This document shows positions 10,301-23,139 of a DNA stretch of 64,000 bases, piece by piece. The number at the start of each line of letters is the position of its first letter. Position 1 is the first letter of the stretch. The stretch comes from Siphonodentalium dalli. Its lineage: Eukaryota > Mollusca > Scaphopoda > Gadilida > Siphonodentaliidae. Location of the stretch: assembly GCA_032622095.1 (NCBI GenBank), contig CP136061.1:169453107-169517106 (forward strand). Direction: 5' to 3'. The notes under the pieces are model-generated. The model was given only the letters and a program-made list of their open reading frames with translations, was not told where the DNA came from and did no database searches. The position numbers were made by a program, and so were the translations under genes.

Positions 10301-13300
10301 CGGATTTACGATCTGTTTTCAGCTTCCAGATCGGCTGATGTTGCAAATGTTATATTCCAAGTTTAATCCGATTCCGAGAAGAATTAAAAATTGGTACCAC
10401 GGACCACCCCTCCCCAGACCCACAATACTGAACCGACACTGGAAAAATTTGGCCCACCGCGTGCCGTCTTCAGTCCGTACGCATTTTCGTATCAGATGAC
10501 ATCCTATGTTCGATATCTTCGGAGGAGATGTGTTATCAAGCACACGGGCCCAAAATTGCAAAGTTTGAGGGGCCGCAATTCTTTCAGTTTTTGATGGATT
10601 TTCGAAATTCTTTCACTTTCTAGATCGGCTGATGTTGCAGATGTTAGATTCCAAGTTTCATCTGATTCCGAGAAGAATTAAAAATTGGTACCACGGACCA
10701 CCCCTCCCCAGACCCACAATAATGAACCGACACTGGCAAAATTTAGCCCACCGCGTGCCCTCTTCAGTCCGCACACATTGGCGAATCAGATGACATCCTA
10801 TGTTCGATATCTTCGGAGGAGATGTGATCACAAGCACATGGGCCCAAATTGCAAACTTTGAGGGCCCGTAACTCTTGCATTTCTTCTCGGATTTCAAAAA
10901 TCCTTTCCGGTATGAGTTTGTTTTCGTTCGGGAAATACATAAACTTAAATATATGAATGTCAATCAAAATTTTATTTTTCAAAAAATTTGCCCCCCACCC
11001 CAGTGTCAAAATATATGTCCGACCCTGTCAAATTTTCCTTCTCTGACTAAACTGACAACGGTCAACACGACTATGAAAACCACATGCAGTTATCTGGAAT
11101 GATACAAGAGGACAACAGAGTACAATCAAATAGAGGTTTGCCAACTATGGGCGGTAACTCCTCAGGGAAAGCGCGGACACAAGTTCTGATGCCCGTGGGC
11201 AGTAGGGCATATCGAGATGTGCATACAGTCCAATTTTCGATGCTCTGCTCCTTATAATTTCCGAGATAATCAAATGACATTTTATCAGATAAAGGGAGAT
11301 AACTCCTCGGGGAAAACGCGGACAATATTCGTTATGCGACGATGGCATACAACTCTTTGATCCCAAGATACGTACCAAGTTTTAGTGTGCTACTCCTGTT
11401 ACTTTTCGAGTAATAAGGGTTGCAAAAGTGTCCAGTATAATAATAATGAAAAATAATCGAAAAAGGGCCATAACTCTGTCAAAAGATATTGGACCAACAT
11501 CCGGATACCATTATTTTTAGTAGACCTTAGATGCCTTCATTCGCTAGAGATTTCGCGGTCCTCCTCCCATTAGTTTCTGAGTATTTCCAATTAAACAGAA
11601 AACGGCCGCAGTAGAAAAACAATATACTTCCTTGGTTACACCATGGAAGTATAATAATAGGAACAATCATGAGTGAAATGAATCGCAGTTTATGGACGTA
11701 AAATATAAAGTATGGTGATTATATGTTGTCCTAACATGTGTAGGTTGATCTCAAGTGTTTGGACGTGACCCCACCCCTGCCTCGAAATTGGGTGACGGGA
11801 TTGGGAAAACATCAACCCCTGGCACAAAATGCTAAGTTTGAGGCCCCGTAACTCCGTTAGTTTCCAACGGATTTTAAAATTGTTTCCATTTTTGTGATTT
11901 GCTGCTAACATAGATTGCATAGTATAAATTTCATCTGATTTGGAGACGGATAACACTTTGATTATTGGAAAGCATATGGGCCCAAATTAAAACTTGGACG
12001 GCCAAAATCTCCGCCATTTTTCAACGGATTTACGATCTGTTTTCAGCTTCCAGATCGGCTGATGTTGCAAATGTTATATTCCAAGTTTAATCCGATTCCG
12101 AGAAGAATTAAAAATTGGTACCACGGACCACCCCTCCCCAGACCCACAATACTGAACCGACACTGGAAAAATTTGGCCCACCGCGTGCCGTCTTCAGTCC
12201 GTACGCATTTTCGTATCAGATGACATCCTATGTTCGATATCTTCGGAGGAGATGTGTTATCAAGCACACGGGCCCAAAATTGCAAAGTTTGAGGGGCCGC
12301 AATTCTTTCAGTTTTTGATGGATTTTCGAAATTCTTTCACTTTCTAGATCGGCTGATGTTGCAGATGTTAGATTCCAAGTTTCATCTGATTCCGAGAAGA
12401 ATTAAAAATTGGTACCACGGACCACCCCTCCCCAGACCCACAATAATGAACCGACACTGGCAAAATTTAGCCCACCGCGTGCCCTCTTCAGTCCGCACAC
12501 ATTGGCGAATCAGATGACATCCTATGTTCGATATCTTCGGAGGAGATGTGATCACAAGCACATGGGCCCAAATTGCAAACTTTGAGGGCCCGTAACTCTT
12601 GCATTTCTTCTCGGATTTCAAAAATCCTTTCCGGTATGAGTTTGTTTTCGTTCGGGAAATACATAAACTTAAATATATGAATGTCAATCAAAATTTTATT
12701 TTTCGAAAAAATTTGCCCCCCACCCCAGTGTCAAAATATATGTCCGACCCTGTCAAATTTTCCTTCTCTGACTAAACTGACAACGGTCAACACGACTATG
12801 AAAACCACATGCAGTTATCTGGAATGATACAAGAGGACAACAGAGTACAATCAAATAGAGGTTTGCCAACTATGGGCGGTAACTCCTCAGGGAAAGCGCG
12901 GACACAAGTTCTGATGCCCGTGGGCAGTAGGGCATATCGAGATGTGCATACAGTCCAATTTTCGATGCTCTGCTCCTTATAATTTCCGAGATAATCAAAT
13001 GACATTTTATCAGATAAAGGGAGATAACTCCTCGGGGAAAACGCGGACAATATTCGTTATGCGACGATGGCATACAACTCTTTGATCCCAAGATACGTAC
13101 CAAGTTTTAGTGTGCTACTCCTGTTACTTTTCGAGTAATAAGGGTTGCAAAAGTGTCCAGTATAATAATAATGAAAAATAATCGAAAAAGGGCCATAACT
13201 CTGTCAAAAGATATTGGACCAACATCCGGATACCATTATTTTTAGTAGACCTTAGATGCCTTCATTCGCTAGAGATTTCGCGGTCCTCCTCCCATTAGTT

Positions 13301-13380
13301 TCTGAGTATTTCCAATTAAACAGAAAACGGCCGCAGTAGAAAAACAATATACTTCCTTGGTTACACCATGGAAGTATAAT
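7361..13380 (+). repeat. Satellite family B, 1724-bp tandem array
   Basis: Layout: a truncated first copy (7361 to about 7996), full units starting near 7997, 9721 and 11445, and a head-only partial copy (about 13170-13380) that runs straight into family A. Copies differ by only a few bases, for example near 8262 and a one-base insertion near 12705. Unit architecture matches A: head with palindrome (8175, 9899, 11623, 13348), ATA repeats, then a body with a 294-bp internal duplication (GGTACCACGGACC at about 8667 and 8961). B and A are clearly homologous but differ throughout the body. Confidence 0.93.
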
Positions 13381-16300
13381 AATAATAATGAAAAATAATC
13401 GAAAAAGGGCCATAACTCTGTCAAAATATATTGGACCAACATCCGGATAGCATTATTTTTAGTAGACCTTAGATGCCTACATTCGCTAGAGATTTCGCGG
13501 TCCTCCTCCCATTAGTTTCTGAGTATTTCCAATTAAACAGAAAACGGCCGCAGTAGAAAAACAATATACTTCCTTGGTTACACCATGGAAGTATAATAAT
13601 AGGGCAAATCATGAGCTCAATAAATCGCAGTTAAGGGACGGAAAATATGAATTAGGATGATTATATCTTTCCCTTAACATGTGTGGGTTGATCTCAAGTG
13701 TTTGGGAGTGACCCCACCCCTGCCTCGAAATTGGGTGACGGGATTGGGAAATAGTCAAACCCGGCCCAAAATGCGAATTTTGAGAGCCCGTAACTCCGTT
13801 ATTTTCCAATGGATTTAAAAATTGTTTTGAGTATTGTGATCAGCTACTTACATTGATTATTTGTTATAAATTTTGTCTGATTCAGAGACGAATAACATTT
13901 TGTTTATTGGAAAGAATACGGGCCCACATTCAAAGTTTGAGGGCCCAAATCTCCGCCATTTTTTAACGGATTTACAATCTGTTTTCAGTTTTATGATCAA
14001 CGTGTATGGTATATGTTATATATCAAGTTTCATATGATTCGGAGACGAAATAAATTTTGGTACCCCGGACCACCCCTCCCCTGACCCACAACACTGAACC
14101 GACACTGGCAAAATTTGGCTCATCGCGTGCTCTCTTCAGACCGCACGCATTGGCGTATCAGTTGACATCCAAAGTTTGACATCTTCGGAGGAGATGTGAT
14201 CACAAGCATATGGGGCCAAATTTGCATTGTTTGAAGGCCCACAACTCTGACATTTTTCAATGGATTTTCGAAATTCTTTCAGTTTCTAGATCGGTTGGCG
14301 GTATGGATGTTATATTCCAAGTTTCATCCGATTCGGAGAAGAATACAAAATTGGTACCCCGGACCACCCCTCCCCTGACCCACAACACTGAACCGACACT
14401 GGCAAAATTTGGCCCATCGCGTGCTCTCTTCAGACCGCACGCACTGGGATATCAGACGACATCCAAAGTTCGACATCTTCGGAGGAGATAGGGTCACAAG
14501 CACATGGGACCGACACTTGCAAACTTTGAGGGCCCGTAACTCTTGCATTTCTTCTCGGATTACAAAAATCCTTTCCGGTATGGGTTTGTTTTCGTTCAGG
14601 GAATCTACATACTTAAATAGATGAATGTCAATAATAAAAAAAAATTGCGAAAATATTGCCCCCACCCCAGTGTAAAAATATATGTCCAACCCTGTCAAAT
14701 TTTCTTCCTCGGACTAAGCTGACAACGGTCAACACGACTACAAAAACCAAATACAGTTATCTGGAATGATACGGGAGGACAACAGAGTACAATAAAATAG
14801 AGGTTTGCCAACTATGGGCGGTAACTCTTCAGGGAAAGGGCGGACCCAAGTTTTTATGCCCGTGGGCAGTAGTGCATATCGAGATGTGCATACGGTCTAA
14901 TTTTCGATGCTCTGCTTCTTATAATTTCCGAGATAATAAAATGACATTTTTTCAAATAAAGGGAGATAACTCCTCGGGGAAAACGCGGACAATATTCGTT
15001 ATGCGACGATGGCATACAACTCTTTGATCCCAAGATACGTACCAAGTTTTAGTGTGCTACTCCTGGTACTTTTCGAGTAATAAGGGTTGCAAAAGTGTCC
15101 AGTATAATAATAATAATAATAATAATAATGAAAAATAATCGAAAAAGGGCCATAACTCTGTCAAAATATATTGGACCAACATCCGGATAGCATTATTTTT
15201 AGTAGACCTTAGATGCCTACATTCGCTAGAGATTTCGCGGTCCTCCTCCCATTAGTTTCTGAGTATTTCCAATTAAACAGAAAACGGCCGCAGTAGAAAA
15301 ACAATATACTTCCTTGGTTACACCATGGAAGTATAATAATAGGGCAAATCATGAGCTCAATAAATCGCAGTTAAGGGACGGAAAATATGAATTAGGATGA
15401 TTATATCTTTCCCTTAACATGTGTGGGTTGATCTCAAGTGTTTGGGAGTGACCCCACCCCTGCCTCGAAATTGGGTGACGGGATTGGGAAATAGTCAAAC
15501 CCGGCCCAAAATGCGAATTTTGAGAGCCCGTAACTCCGTTATTTTCCAATGGATTTAAAAATTGTTTTGAGTATTGTGATCAGCTACTTACATTGATTAT
15601 TTGTTATAAATTTTGTCTGATTCAGAGACGAATAACATTTTGTTTATTGGAAAGAATACGGGCCCACATTCAAAGTTTGAGGGCCCAAATCTCCGCCATT
15701 TTTTAACGGATTTACAATCTGTTTTCAGTTTTATGATCAACGTGTATGGTATATGTTATATATCAAGTTTCATATGATTCGGAGACGAAATAAATTTTGG
15801 TACCCCGGACCACCCCTCCCCTGACCCACAACACTGAACCGACACTGGCAAAATTTGGCTCATCGCGTGCTCTCTTCAGACCGCACGCATTGGCGTATCA
15901 GTTGACATCCAAAGTTTGACATCTTCGGAGGAGATGTGATCACAAGCATATGGGGCCAAATTTGCATTGTTTGAAGGCCCACAACTCTGACATTTTTCAA
16001 TGGATTTTCGAAATTCTTTCAGTTTCTAGATCGGTTGGCGGTATGGATGTTATATTCCAAGTTTCATCCGATTCGGAGAAGAATACAAAATTGGTACCCC
16101 GGACCACCCCTCCCCTGACCCACAACACTGAACCGACACTGGCAAAATTTGGCCCATCGCGTGCTCTCTTCAGACCGCACGCACTGGGATATCAGACGAC
16201 ATCCAAAGTTCGACATCTTCGGAGGAGATAGGGTCACAAGCACATGGGACCGACACTTGCAAACTTTGAGGGCCCGTAACTCTTGCATTTCTTCTCGGAT

Positions 16301-16859
16301 TACAAAAATCCTTTCCGGTATGGGTTTGTTTTCGTTCAGGGAATCTACATACTTAAATAGATGAATGTCAATAATAAAAAAAAATTGCGAAAATATTGCC
16401 CCCACCCCAGTGTAAAAATATATGTCCAACCCTGTCAAATTTTCTTCCTCGGACTAAGCTGACAACGGTCAACACGACTACAAAAACCAAATACAGTTAT
16501 CTGGAATGATACGGGAGGACAACAGAGTACAATAAAATAGAGGTTTGCCAACTATGGGCGGTAACTCTTCAGGGAAAGGGCGGACCCAAGTTTTTATGCC
16601 CGTGGGCAGTAGTGCATATCGAGATGTGCATACGGTCTAATTTTCGATGCTCTGCTTCTTATAATTTCCGAGATAATAAAATGACATTTTTTCAAATAAA
16701 GGGAGATAACTCCTCGGGGAAAACGCGGACAATATTCGTTATGCGACGATGGCATACAACTCTTTGATCCCAAGATACGTACCAAGTTTTAGTGTGCTAC
16801 TCCTGGTACTTTTCGAGTAATAAGGGTTGCAAAAGTGTCCAGTATAATAATAATAATAA
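13381..16859 (+). repeat. Satellite family A, second two-unit array
   Basis: Two 1740-bp units appear identical to those at 943-4423. The array starts at the ATA tract after the B head and ends at the same AATAATAACTAGAA right junction. Palindromes are at 13565 and 15305. The exact identity of units about 12 kb and 54 kb apart points to recent amplification or gene conversion, or less interestingly to assembly behaviour. Confidence 0.92.
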
Positions 16860-18790
16860 CTAGAATGAAACTGTAATTGCACAGCAATTTCGACACTTCC
16901 ATGTTCGCCAATGACGGTAAATTGTGTCACCTGATAAAGCGTCAGTGTTCAGGAGACACATGTCAGTATGGTGATACTGCAGCTCATAGCAATACTCGGC
17001 AACCGCAGATTATATCCACCAAATTTCATCAATATCTGCACCAAAAACATTTTGAGATACATACCAACACGCCTGTGCTTCCAAACCGGAAGAGAAATCA
17101 GTAAAAATTATCATATATAGGTAGTACGCACCCACCGTCCCATCCCGCCACCCATAGTATCTTATGCGTCACAGGCGCTCGTATATAGGTAGTACCCACC
17201 CACCACCCCACCCATAGTATCTTATGCGCCGCATGCAGGCTCTCGTATATAGGTAGTACCCACCCACCATCACGCCACCTATAGTATCTTATGCGCCGCT
17301 GGTGCTCGTATATATGTAGTACCCACCCGCCACCCCATCCCGCCACCCATAGTATCTTATGCGCCACAGGCGCTCGTATATAGGTAGTACCCACCCACCA
17401 CCCTATCCCGCCACCCATAGTATCTTATGCGCCGCAGGCGCTCGTATATAGGTAGTACCCGCCCATCATCCAATTCCGCCACCCATAGTATTTTATGCGC
17501 CGCAGGCACTCGTATATTGGTAATATATCATTATAGAGCGCAGACGCTGATGCACATAATGCAAAAAGTCCCAACTCAATATCTCAAGCCCTTCTGGATT
17601 CCGTATAAAGAGCGTTATTTTATCCTTCGACCAGTAGCAAACTGTTTAACCGGAAGTGCAACCACTATCAATTTTCAGTATTTTAGAACACACATACAGG
17701 CGCAAATAATGAAAAAATCGGAACCCGATATGTCAAGCCGTTTTGGAGAAGATACGCTAAAAACAATAAAACAGATAAAGAGCGTTGTTTCCTAAGGTCA
17801 TGGTCATAAAACTTTTCATGTTAGCGGCTCGACTGCATGTACTCAATGGCTATGCAGGTACGAAAATTCAAATCAATTGGCAATGCCGTTTTGACGATAT
17901 AAGAAATCAAACCTCCATTTCCAAGTAATTCTGGTGGTGCGAAAACCCCCCAAAAACCAGGTTTTTATGCAGCCAAATCTCGAGAAGTTAAAGACAGATT
18001 TGAAAAATTCGAGTGGAATATTGATCAGCGGCAAATAAAGATTATATAAACCACATTTCACCAGCGAAACTGAAGATTATGTCCACCAAATGTCATCAAA
18101 ATCTGAGCCAAAATAGTTTTGAGATACATACCCACACGCCCATTCTCCCAAACCGGAAGTCAAATCCATAAACTTTATATACCATTACATAGCGCAGAGG
18201 TTCATGCACATAATCCAAGAAGTCCCAACTCAATAGCTCAAGCCGTTCTAGATTACCTATAAGAGCGTTGTTTTACCCTTCGACACCTAGCGAACTTTTA
18301 AACCGGAAGTGAGAACCCTATCATTTTTCGGTGGTTCATAACACACAAACATGCGCAAATAATGAAAAAAGTCCGAACCCGATATCTCAAGTCGTTTAGG
18401 AGATCTCTTCACAACAATAAAACCGATAAAGAGCGTTCTTTCCAAAGGTCAAGGTCACACAAAATTCCCTATTTGTACATAGACTTCGGGTACTCAATGG
18501 CTGTGCAGTTACCAAATTTCAAATCAATCGGTCATCCGTTTCGACGATATAAGAGATAAAACCTCGATTTTGCAAGTCATTTTAGTGACTCAAAAAAAAC
18601 CCAAAAATCAACAAAATGGCGATAACTCCGAAGGTCAAGGTCGGACGAAATTCTCAATAGGCTATTTTCAGAGAACTTCCAAAGTTATATCCGAAACCGA
18701 AAACAGCAAGTCAATCGGTCCAGCCGTTCCTGAGATATAAGCATGTTATTGAAAAAAAAATAATAAAAAACGGAAGAATTAGAAATATAA
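16860..18790 (+). repeat. Family D repeat, about two units of 650 bp
   Basis: Family D units share ACCAAATTTCATC, GAGATACATACCCACACG, AACCGGAAG, CAAGCCGTT, TAAAGAGCGTTG and GGTCAAGGTC blocks, seen again at 52955-55000. Two units are present here. The first is expanded by a minisatellite (17112-17525). The 3' end has GCATGTTAT plus an AT-rich tract, but the terminal palindrome present in the 54.97-kb copy has decayed. No protein-like frame. Confidence 0.8.
17112..17525 (+). repeat. Minisatellite of about 66 bp, six to seven copies
   Basis: Repeats of a CCCACC-rich block, then CATAGTATCTTATGCG, then GCGCTCGTATATAGG. Copy length varies from about 60 to 70 bp. The array interrupts a family D unit: the D sequence AAATTATCATATA on the left resumes as ATATATCATTATAGAGCGCAG on the right. 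Long open frames across it on both strands simply reflect a repeat lacking stops. Confidence 0.85.
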
Positions 18791-19520
18791 TACTGATCTG
18801 ATAGCGGGTTAGTTGTAAGCAGACACATGCGAGTATTGTGATACTATAGACCATAGTACTAGTCATCAACCACAGTATTATATCCACCAAATTTCATCAA
18901 ATTATGCACCAAAAGATTTTGAGATACATACCCACTCGCCAGTTCTCCCAAACCGGAAGTCAAATCAGTACCCTATATATCAAACAAGCTAGCATACCCC
19001 CACTGTGGCAGATTCAACCCGCATTATCCGTAAAGTGTTCCGAACCCATATTCAAAGAAACTTCCGCAAAATATCCTAACTTGATAGCATCCACAAAAAC
19101 TAAATCCCAAAATTCTCCAAGTCAAAATAAGTCGAAAATGAAGTGTAATGTTAGTAAAAACAGTCCAAGCCAACCCTGAGCCGCATCATGTAGAGAGGGT
19201 GTTGTGACAAGCATGTATACCAAAAATTATTGAAATATGTTCATATTTGTCAAATTTATTAAGTCGGACAGAATTTTGTAAGTAAAAATAAGTCGAAAAT
19301 TAAGGTGTAACTTAAAAAAAGAAGGTTGGACCGCAATTAGCATCATGCGGAGAGGTGGTCCTAAGGAGATTGCATACAAAATATTATTGAAATCGGTTGT
19401 TCGAGTTATGAGGTCGTACGGACACACGCACGGAGGGAGAAAGTGTGACAGATGGACAGACGCTGTCAATCCAAAAGTGTGACACACGGACAGACGCAGT
19501 CAATCCAGTATACCCCCCAT
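18791..19520 (+). repeat. Truncated family D copy joined to a different tail
   Basis: Positions 18791-18975 repeat the D 5' segment seen at 16940-17090 (GACACATG, GTGATACT, CAACC.CAG, TATATCCACC). The sequence then switches to an unrelated tail with two AAAATAAGTCGAAAAT segments and GACAGACGC-type 3' repeats, ending near AGTATACCCCCC. This may be a chimera or a neighbouring family. Confidence 0.55.
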
Positions 19521-19530
19521 TTTCTTCAAG

Positions 19531-19662
19531 GTACCTTTATAAAATAATTAAACCATCAAACCATTACTCCCAGGTATAACAGAGGCCAAACTGACAGTTA
19601 TAGTTCTTATATGCTTAAAATCATATTTTTCAGCCCTCCTACAAGCCATGAAATTGTGTATT
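19531..19662 (+). repeat. Dispersed repeat S, copy 1
   Basis: About 130 bp nearly identical to 25931-26062 in the same orientation. Both begin GGTACCTTTATAAAATAA and contain CAGGTATAACAGAGG and CAGCCCTCCTACAAGCC. The two copies bracket the transposase pseudogene and the short-monomer arrays. Confidence 0.8.
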
Positions 19663-20175
19663 GCTACCATAAAGGAAAAATAGAGTTACCCCCCTTGAGC
19701 GCATTTTCGTCTTCCTAGAGTTATGCCGATAAATTTGATATATGACATATATAGGAAATATTGTTGAACATTTTTTTATTCACAACAGAACATGCCTTGG
19801 GTAATCAACATTTTAGCCATTTCCAGTCTGCAGTTCACCATGACCTGGATATCTTATATATTTACTAATTATAGGTAAGACCATGGGGGTCAGATAATTC
19901 TAGACATGTAATGCATCTATTTCAAGTAGAATTCCATCACTCAGTGTTACAAGTTAGCTATTCATATTGTAGATTCCATGCTTTATTTTCAAACACCTCC
20001 CCCCCCCCTCCAAGGGAAGTAATCAACAGGTGCCTGAAAAAGTCACAAGGTTATTCCCTTTGTTGCATCCATGACGACATATTGTAATGACATCATTCTT
20101 TGTTATTATTTTGCTCTATGGTTTTCCAATTCTTTACATACAAACTCGAAAAATTATTTGTTAATCTCCAACACC
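19663..20175. other. Spacer without recognised features
   Basis: AT-rich sequence with one C-rich run near 20000. No gene or clear repeat seen. Confidence 0.4.
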
Positions 20176-21520
20176 ATGAAAAATAAAAATAAAAGAAATA
20201 AAGGTTATAAAGATGGCATGTTGCCAATTAGATGGTGTAATACACGATCTAATGATCAACATGAAGAGAGCGCTAATTCTAATTCTCAGGATAAAGATCG
20301 AAGAGGAAAAAAATTACGATTCTTAGACCGAAGCGCACTGATGAATATTTAGAAGCATGCAACATGACGAGTGATGGGATTCTACCCGGGAAACTTCAGC
20401 CCATTAATTCGCACCTGATGTGACCCAATGTGAAATTGACAGCCAAGTATGAAAATCATATTGTGAATCTGAACAAAATTAATTCAGCTTATCCTTCATT
20501 CTTTTATATTCACAATAATGGGAGATGTCAGCGTCCAATTCCAGAAATGGCAATCTGCCAGAAACTAGGCATTTGTGTTTATGTGAGAATAATATGCGTG
20601 TCCTGCCAGTTGGAAGGAGTCCGCAGCGTTTTGTCTGATACATTGGCTAAATCTTCAAGGGGATTTCTTGCAGGTGGACTTAAATGATCGGTTATGCTTA
20701 TCCATGCTCAAAAGCAAAGTCGAACCATCGGACAAATGTCTTATTTTGAGTTATCTGAACATTCAACATCCATCCCGTTAACTGCTGTCCAATCGTCCCA
20801 GTAAGTTCTGTGATAAGACTGGTGAAATAAACACGATTCCTTGCAACAGAATCAGATATTCATACGAAATCTTCTAAGTGATAACCATAGCATTGATGTT
20901 TCTGTTGACACAACTTATAATAATCGCCCACAAGCTGGCTGCAAAGCTGCTACACAGTCGGTATCTGTCGTCACAGAGCAAAATACTTAATGAAAGTTAC
21001 CGCTCGCTATGTCAGTTTCTAACAAGTTATGCACAAAGAGATTGTGTAAACACACCGAAAGCTTTTTATGCAACAGGAATGTCACACTTGAAACTCAATT
21101 GCGTCGACTGAGTCCTCAATGGCAAAAATGTCACTGAATTCCATAAATGCTGCTAGTCTTGTACGCGTCGAATCTGTTACAACTGACGCCAGTTCCCAAC
21201 TCCAGAAATCTGTCTGATACATTTCAACGACATCAGCGCCGATAGCACACTTTACATGTTTCATCCATTCATCACGAAGCCTGCAAAAGAGAATACAGAA
21301 ACTCAAATTAAATACCAAACCTGCAGTTTTAGGGGGAGACAAATCATGATTTGTAAAGAAACTTTCGTCAAGTGTACTCAACTGTTGAGAATGGAACTTG
21401 TTCGCATCAAGAAATTGTTTCGAGATAAGGACAAATTTGTTAACCAAGACAGTCAATGACTGTGGGGTCGCCCACCAGACTGCAAAGACTGGTAAGACTG
21501 GGACTCTGAAGACCACAACA
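20176..21520 (+). pseudogene. Decayed Mutator-like transposase (Kolobok/MULE-style domain)
   Basis: Coding relics run along the plus strand in changing frames with stops. An ATG at 20176 opens a lysine-rich start (MKNKNKRNKGYKDG). Around 20390-20600 come GILPGKLQPINSHL, then KYENHIVNLNKINSAYP and a Cys-containing GICV segment with CVSC. Near 20900-20990 is VDTTYNNR..QAGCKAATQ, and near 21150-21290 are VTTDAS and a HFTCFIHSSRSLQ stretch. From general knowledge these match the order of the Mutator-like transposase domain found in many mollusc transposons, where VTTD-type and H-rich segments lie in the DDE core. Family assignment is from memory of the motif style. Multiple frameshifts and stops make it non-functional. 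The 144-codon minus-strand frame at 21082-21516 is its antisense shadow. Confidence 0.55.
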
Positions 21521-21579
21521 GTCAGAACTTTTCATAATCACTTTAAAATAAGTAGATATCTAAAGAGTTAAATCTAAAA

Positions 21580-21963
21580 AAAAAAAATTGAGTTATGTCC
21601 CTGGCCCCGTCCACATTTGACCCAGTGACCCGATTTGAAGAATCTGAACCCCAGTCACCCAAGGATCCTTCATACCAAATATGAACCCATATGGCCTGAT
21701 GGTATTTGAGAAGTCATTTTAAGAATACTATGGAGGGAAATAGTTATGGCCCTGGCTTCGCAACTATTTGACCCAGTGACCTCATTTGAACAAATCTGAA
21801 TGAGAGCCACCTAGGGAACATCCACAACAAATATGAACCCATTTGGTCTTATGGTTCCAGAGGAGAAGATGTTCAACAATTGTTGACGGATGGATGGACG
21901 ATGGACAGACGAGGAGTGATGACTATAGCTCCACCGGAGACTTCGTCTCAGGTGAGCTAAAAA
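21580..21963 (+). repeat. M-type short repeat with terminal hairpin
   Basis: Two 150-bp monomers of the same family as the 38.8-41.2 kb array, one y-like and one x-like, are followed by GACGGATGGACG-type tail repeats and a terminal hairpin at 21927-21958. The hairpin arms are AGCTCCACC-GGAGAC and GTCTC-AGGTGAGCT around TTC, followed by AAAA. This appears to be the complete 3' end of the element class and is the unoccupied counterpart of the site split at 22226. Confidence 0.75.
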
Positions 21964-22079
21964 GCACAGGTAGGGTGAATGGTTGATAATTAAATCTCTT
22001 ATCTCCAGCCCTATTTGAATAAAGATGAATCCCCATCTATGAGATCCATTAATTTGGTAATTTCAGACAGTAGATTTTA

Positions 22080-22933
22080 AGAGTTGAACTGAACTGATTT
22101 ACCTAAAATGACCCCAAATCTGAACAAATCTAAACCCCAGTCACCGAAGGAGCCTCCATACCAAATATAAGCTAAATAGTCCCAATTGTTGACGGATGGA
22201 CGGACGACGGTGTGATGACTATAGCCAGGGTTTCCGCTAGGGGTAGGGGAATGGGGCCGGTAGCCGTCAAGGGGAAAAATCCAGGTAAAAGTAGCCTGTT
22301 TTACTTTTAGCACTGGTTGAACTACTTTCGTTATATCGGCCAATAGAATCGTGTGAGAGTAGAAACGGCAGATTGTTTTGTTCCATTTCTGCCCAAGTGC
22401 CAAGCTATCAAACCTTATACATGTACCTGTAACTTTAAAACTAGTAAATTTATTAGATATATATTAATTTACGAAGTACATGTACAGAAAAACCAGTAAT
22501 TTTAATCCCGAGTTAAACGTGCTCGTTAATGTTAAAAGACTCACTGTGGAAGACACAGCAGATGTTTCGGATGCATAACGTAATCGGAATATATTAAGGC
22601 TGATTACATACAACCGCAACGTAACTAACCGACCTCAAAGGCATAGCTCCTAGCGATGTCAGTTCTGATCACTTCCTGTTTCAATTTAACAACGCGTTTA
22701 GAGTGTACACTCACAAGATATAAAATAAATTCACCTTTTAAAATTCCTTAGTACTATTCCAACAAAATTCAGAAGTTTTAAACATCTTTATACCTTTATA
22801 GACATGCAGTATGTCCTGGGGTATGGCAGGAGGGGAAAACTTGGCGAGGGGAACGGGGCCGTCAAGGGGACCCTGTGCCGGTATAGCGGAAACCCTGCTA
22901 TAGCTCCACCGGAGACTTCGTCTCAGGTGAGCT
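22080..22933 (+). repeat. Second M-type repeat end, split by a hAT element
   Basis: Partial monomer and GACGGATGGACGG tail at 22080-22225. It is interrupted by 22226-22897 and completed by CTATAGCTCCACCGGAG at 22898, with the terminal hairpin at 22902-22933. Removing the insert restores the sequence seen at 21920-21963. Confidence 0.75.
22226..22897. mobile_element. Non-autonomous hAT element (672 bp)
   Basis: Terminal inverted repeats begin CAGGGTTTCCGCTA at both ends, the CAGGG start typical of hAT elements. The flanks duplicate CTATAGC (22219-22225 and 22898-22904). Seven bases are visible where hAT normally makes eight, so one base may be lost. The related unoccupied site at about 21921 reads GACTATAGCTCC, confirming the insertion. 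Inside each end a GGGGAA.GGGGCC block with CCGTCAAGGGG occurs in direct rather than inverted orientation. No transposase is encoded. Confidence 0.85.
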
Positions 22934-23139
22934 AAAAAGCATATTATGCTATTCAGAACATAACTCCTTGTTTGACTAACAACCACAATAAATGTCCAGC
23001 ATCTTCACTGGTTTGTAAGGTGCATCTGAAATAAAAAATCTGACCAGTTCAAAATACAGAATGCGTTGAATAAATATTTCTCTTTTAACATGCTACGGAA
23101 GCTCAGCCATTCATATGATACAAACAAAAACAAGAGATG

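Noticed and set aside
17098-17418. 106-codon Gly/Trp-rich frame across the minisatellite
   Set aside because: A stop-free translation of a tandem repeat, with no start context or homologue.
21082-21516. 144-codon minus-strand frame
   Set aside because: Antisense to the Mutator-like transposase relic; no recognised domain.
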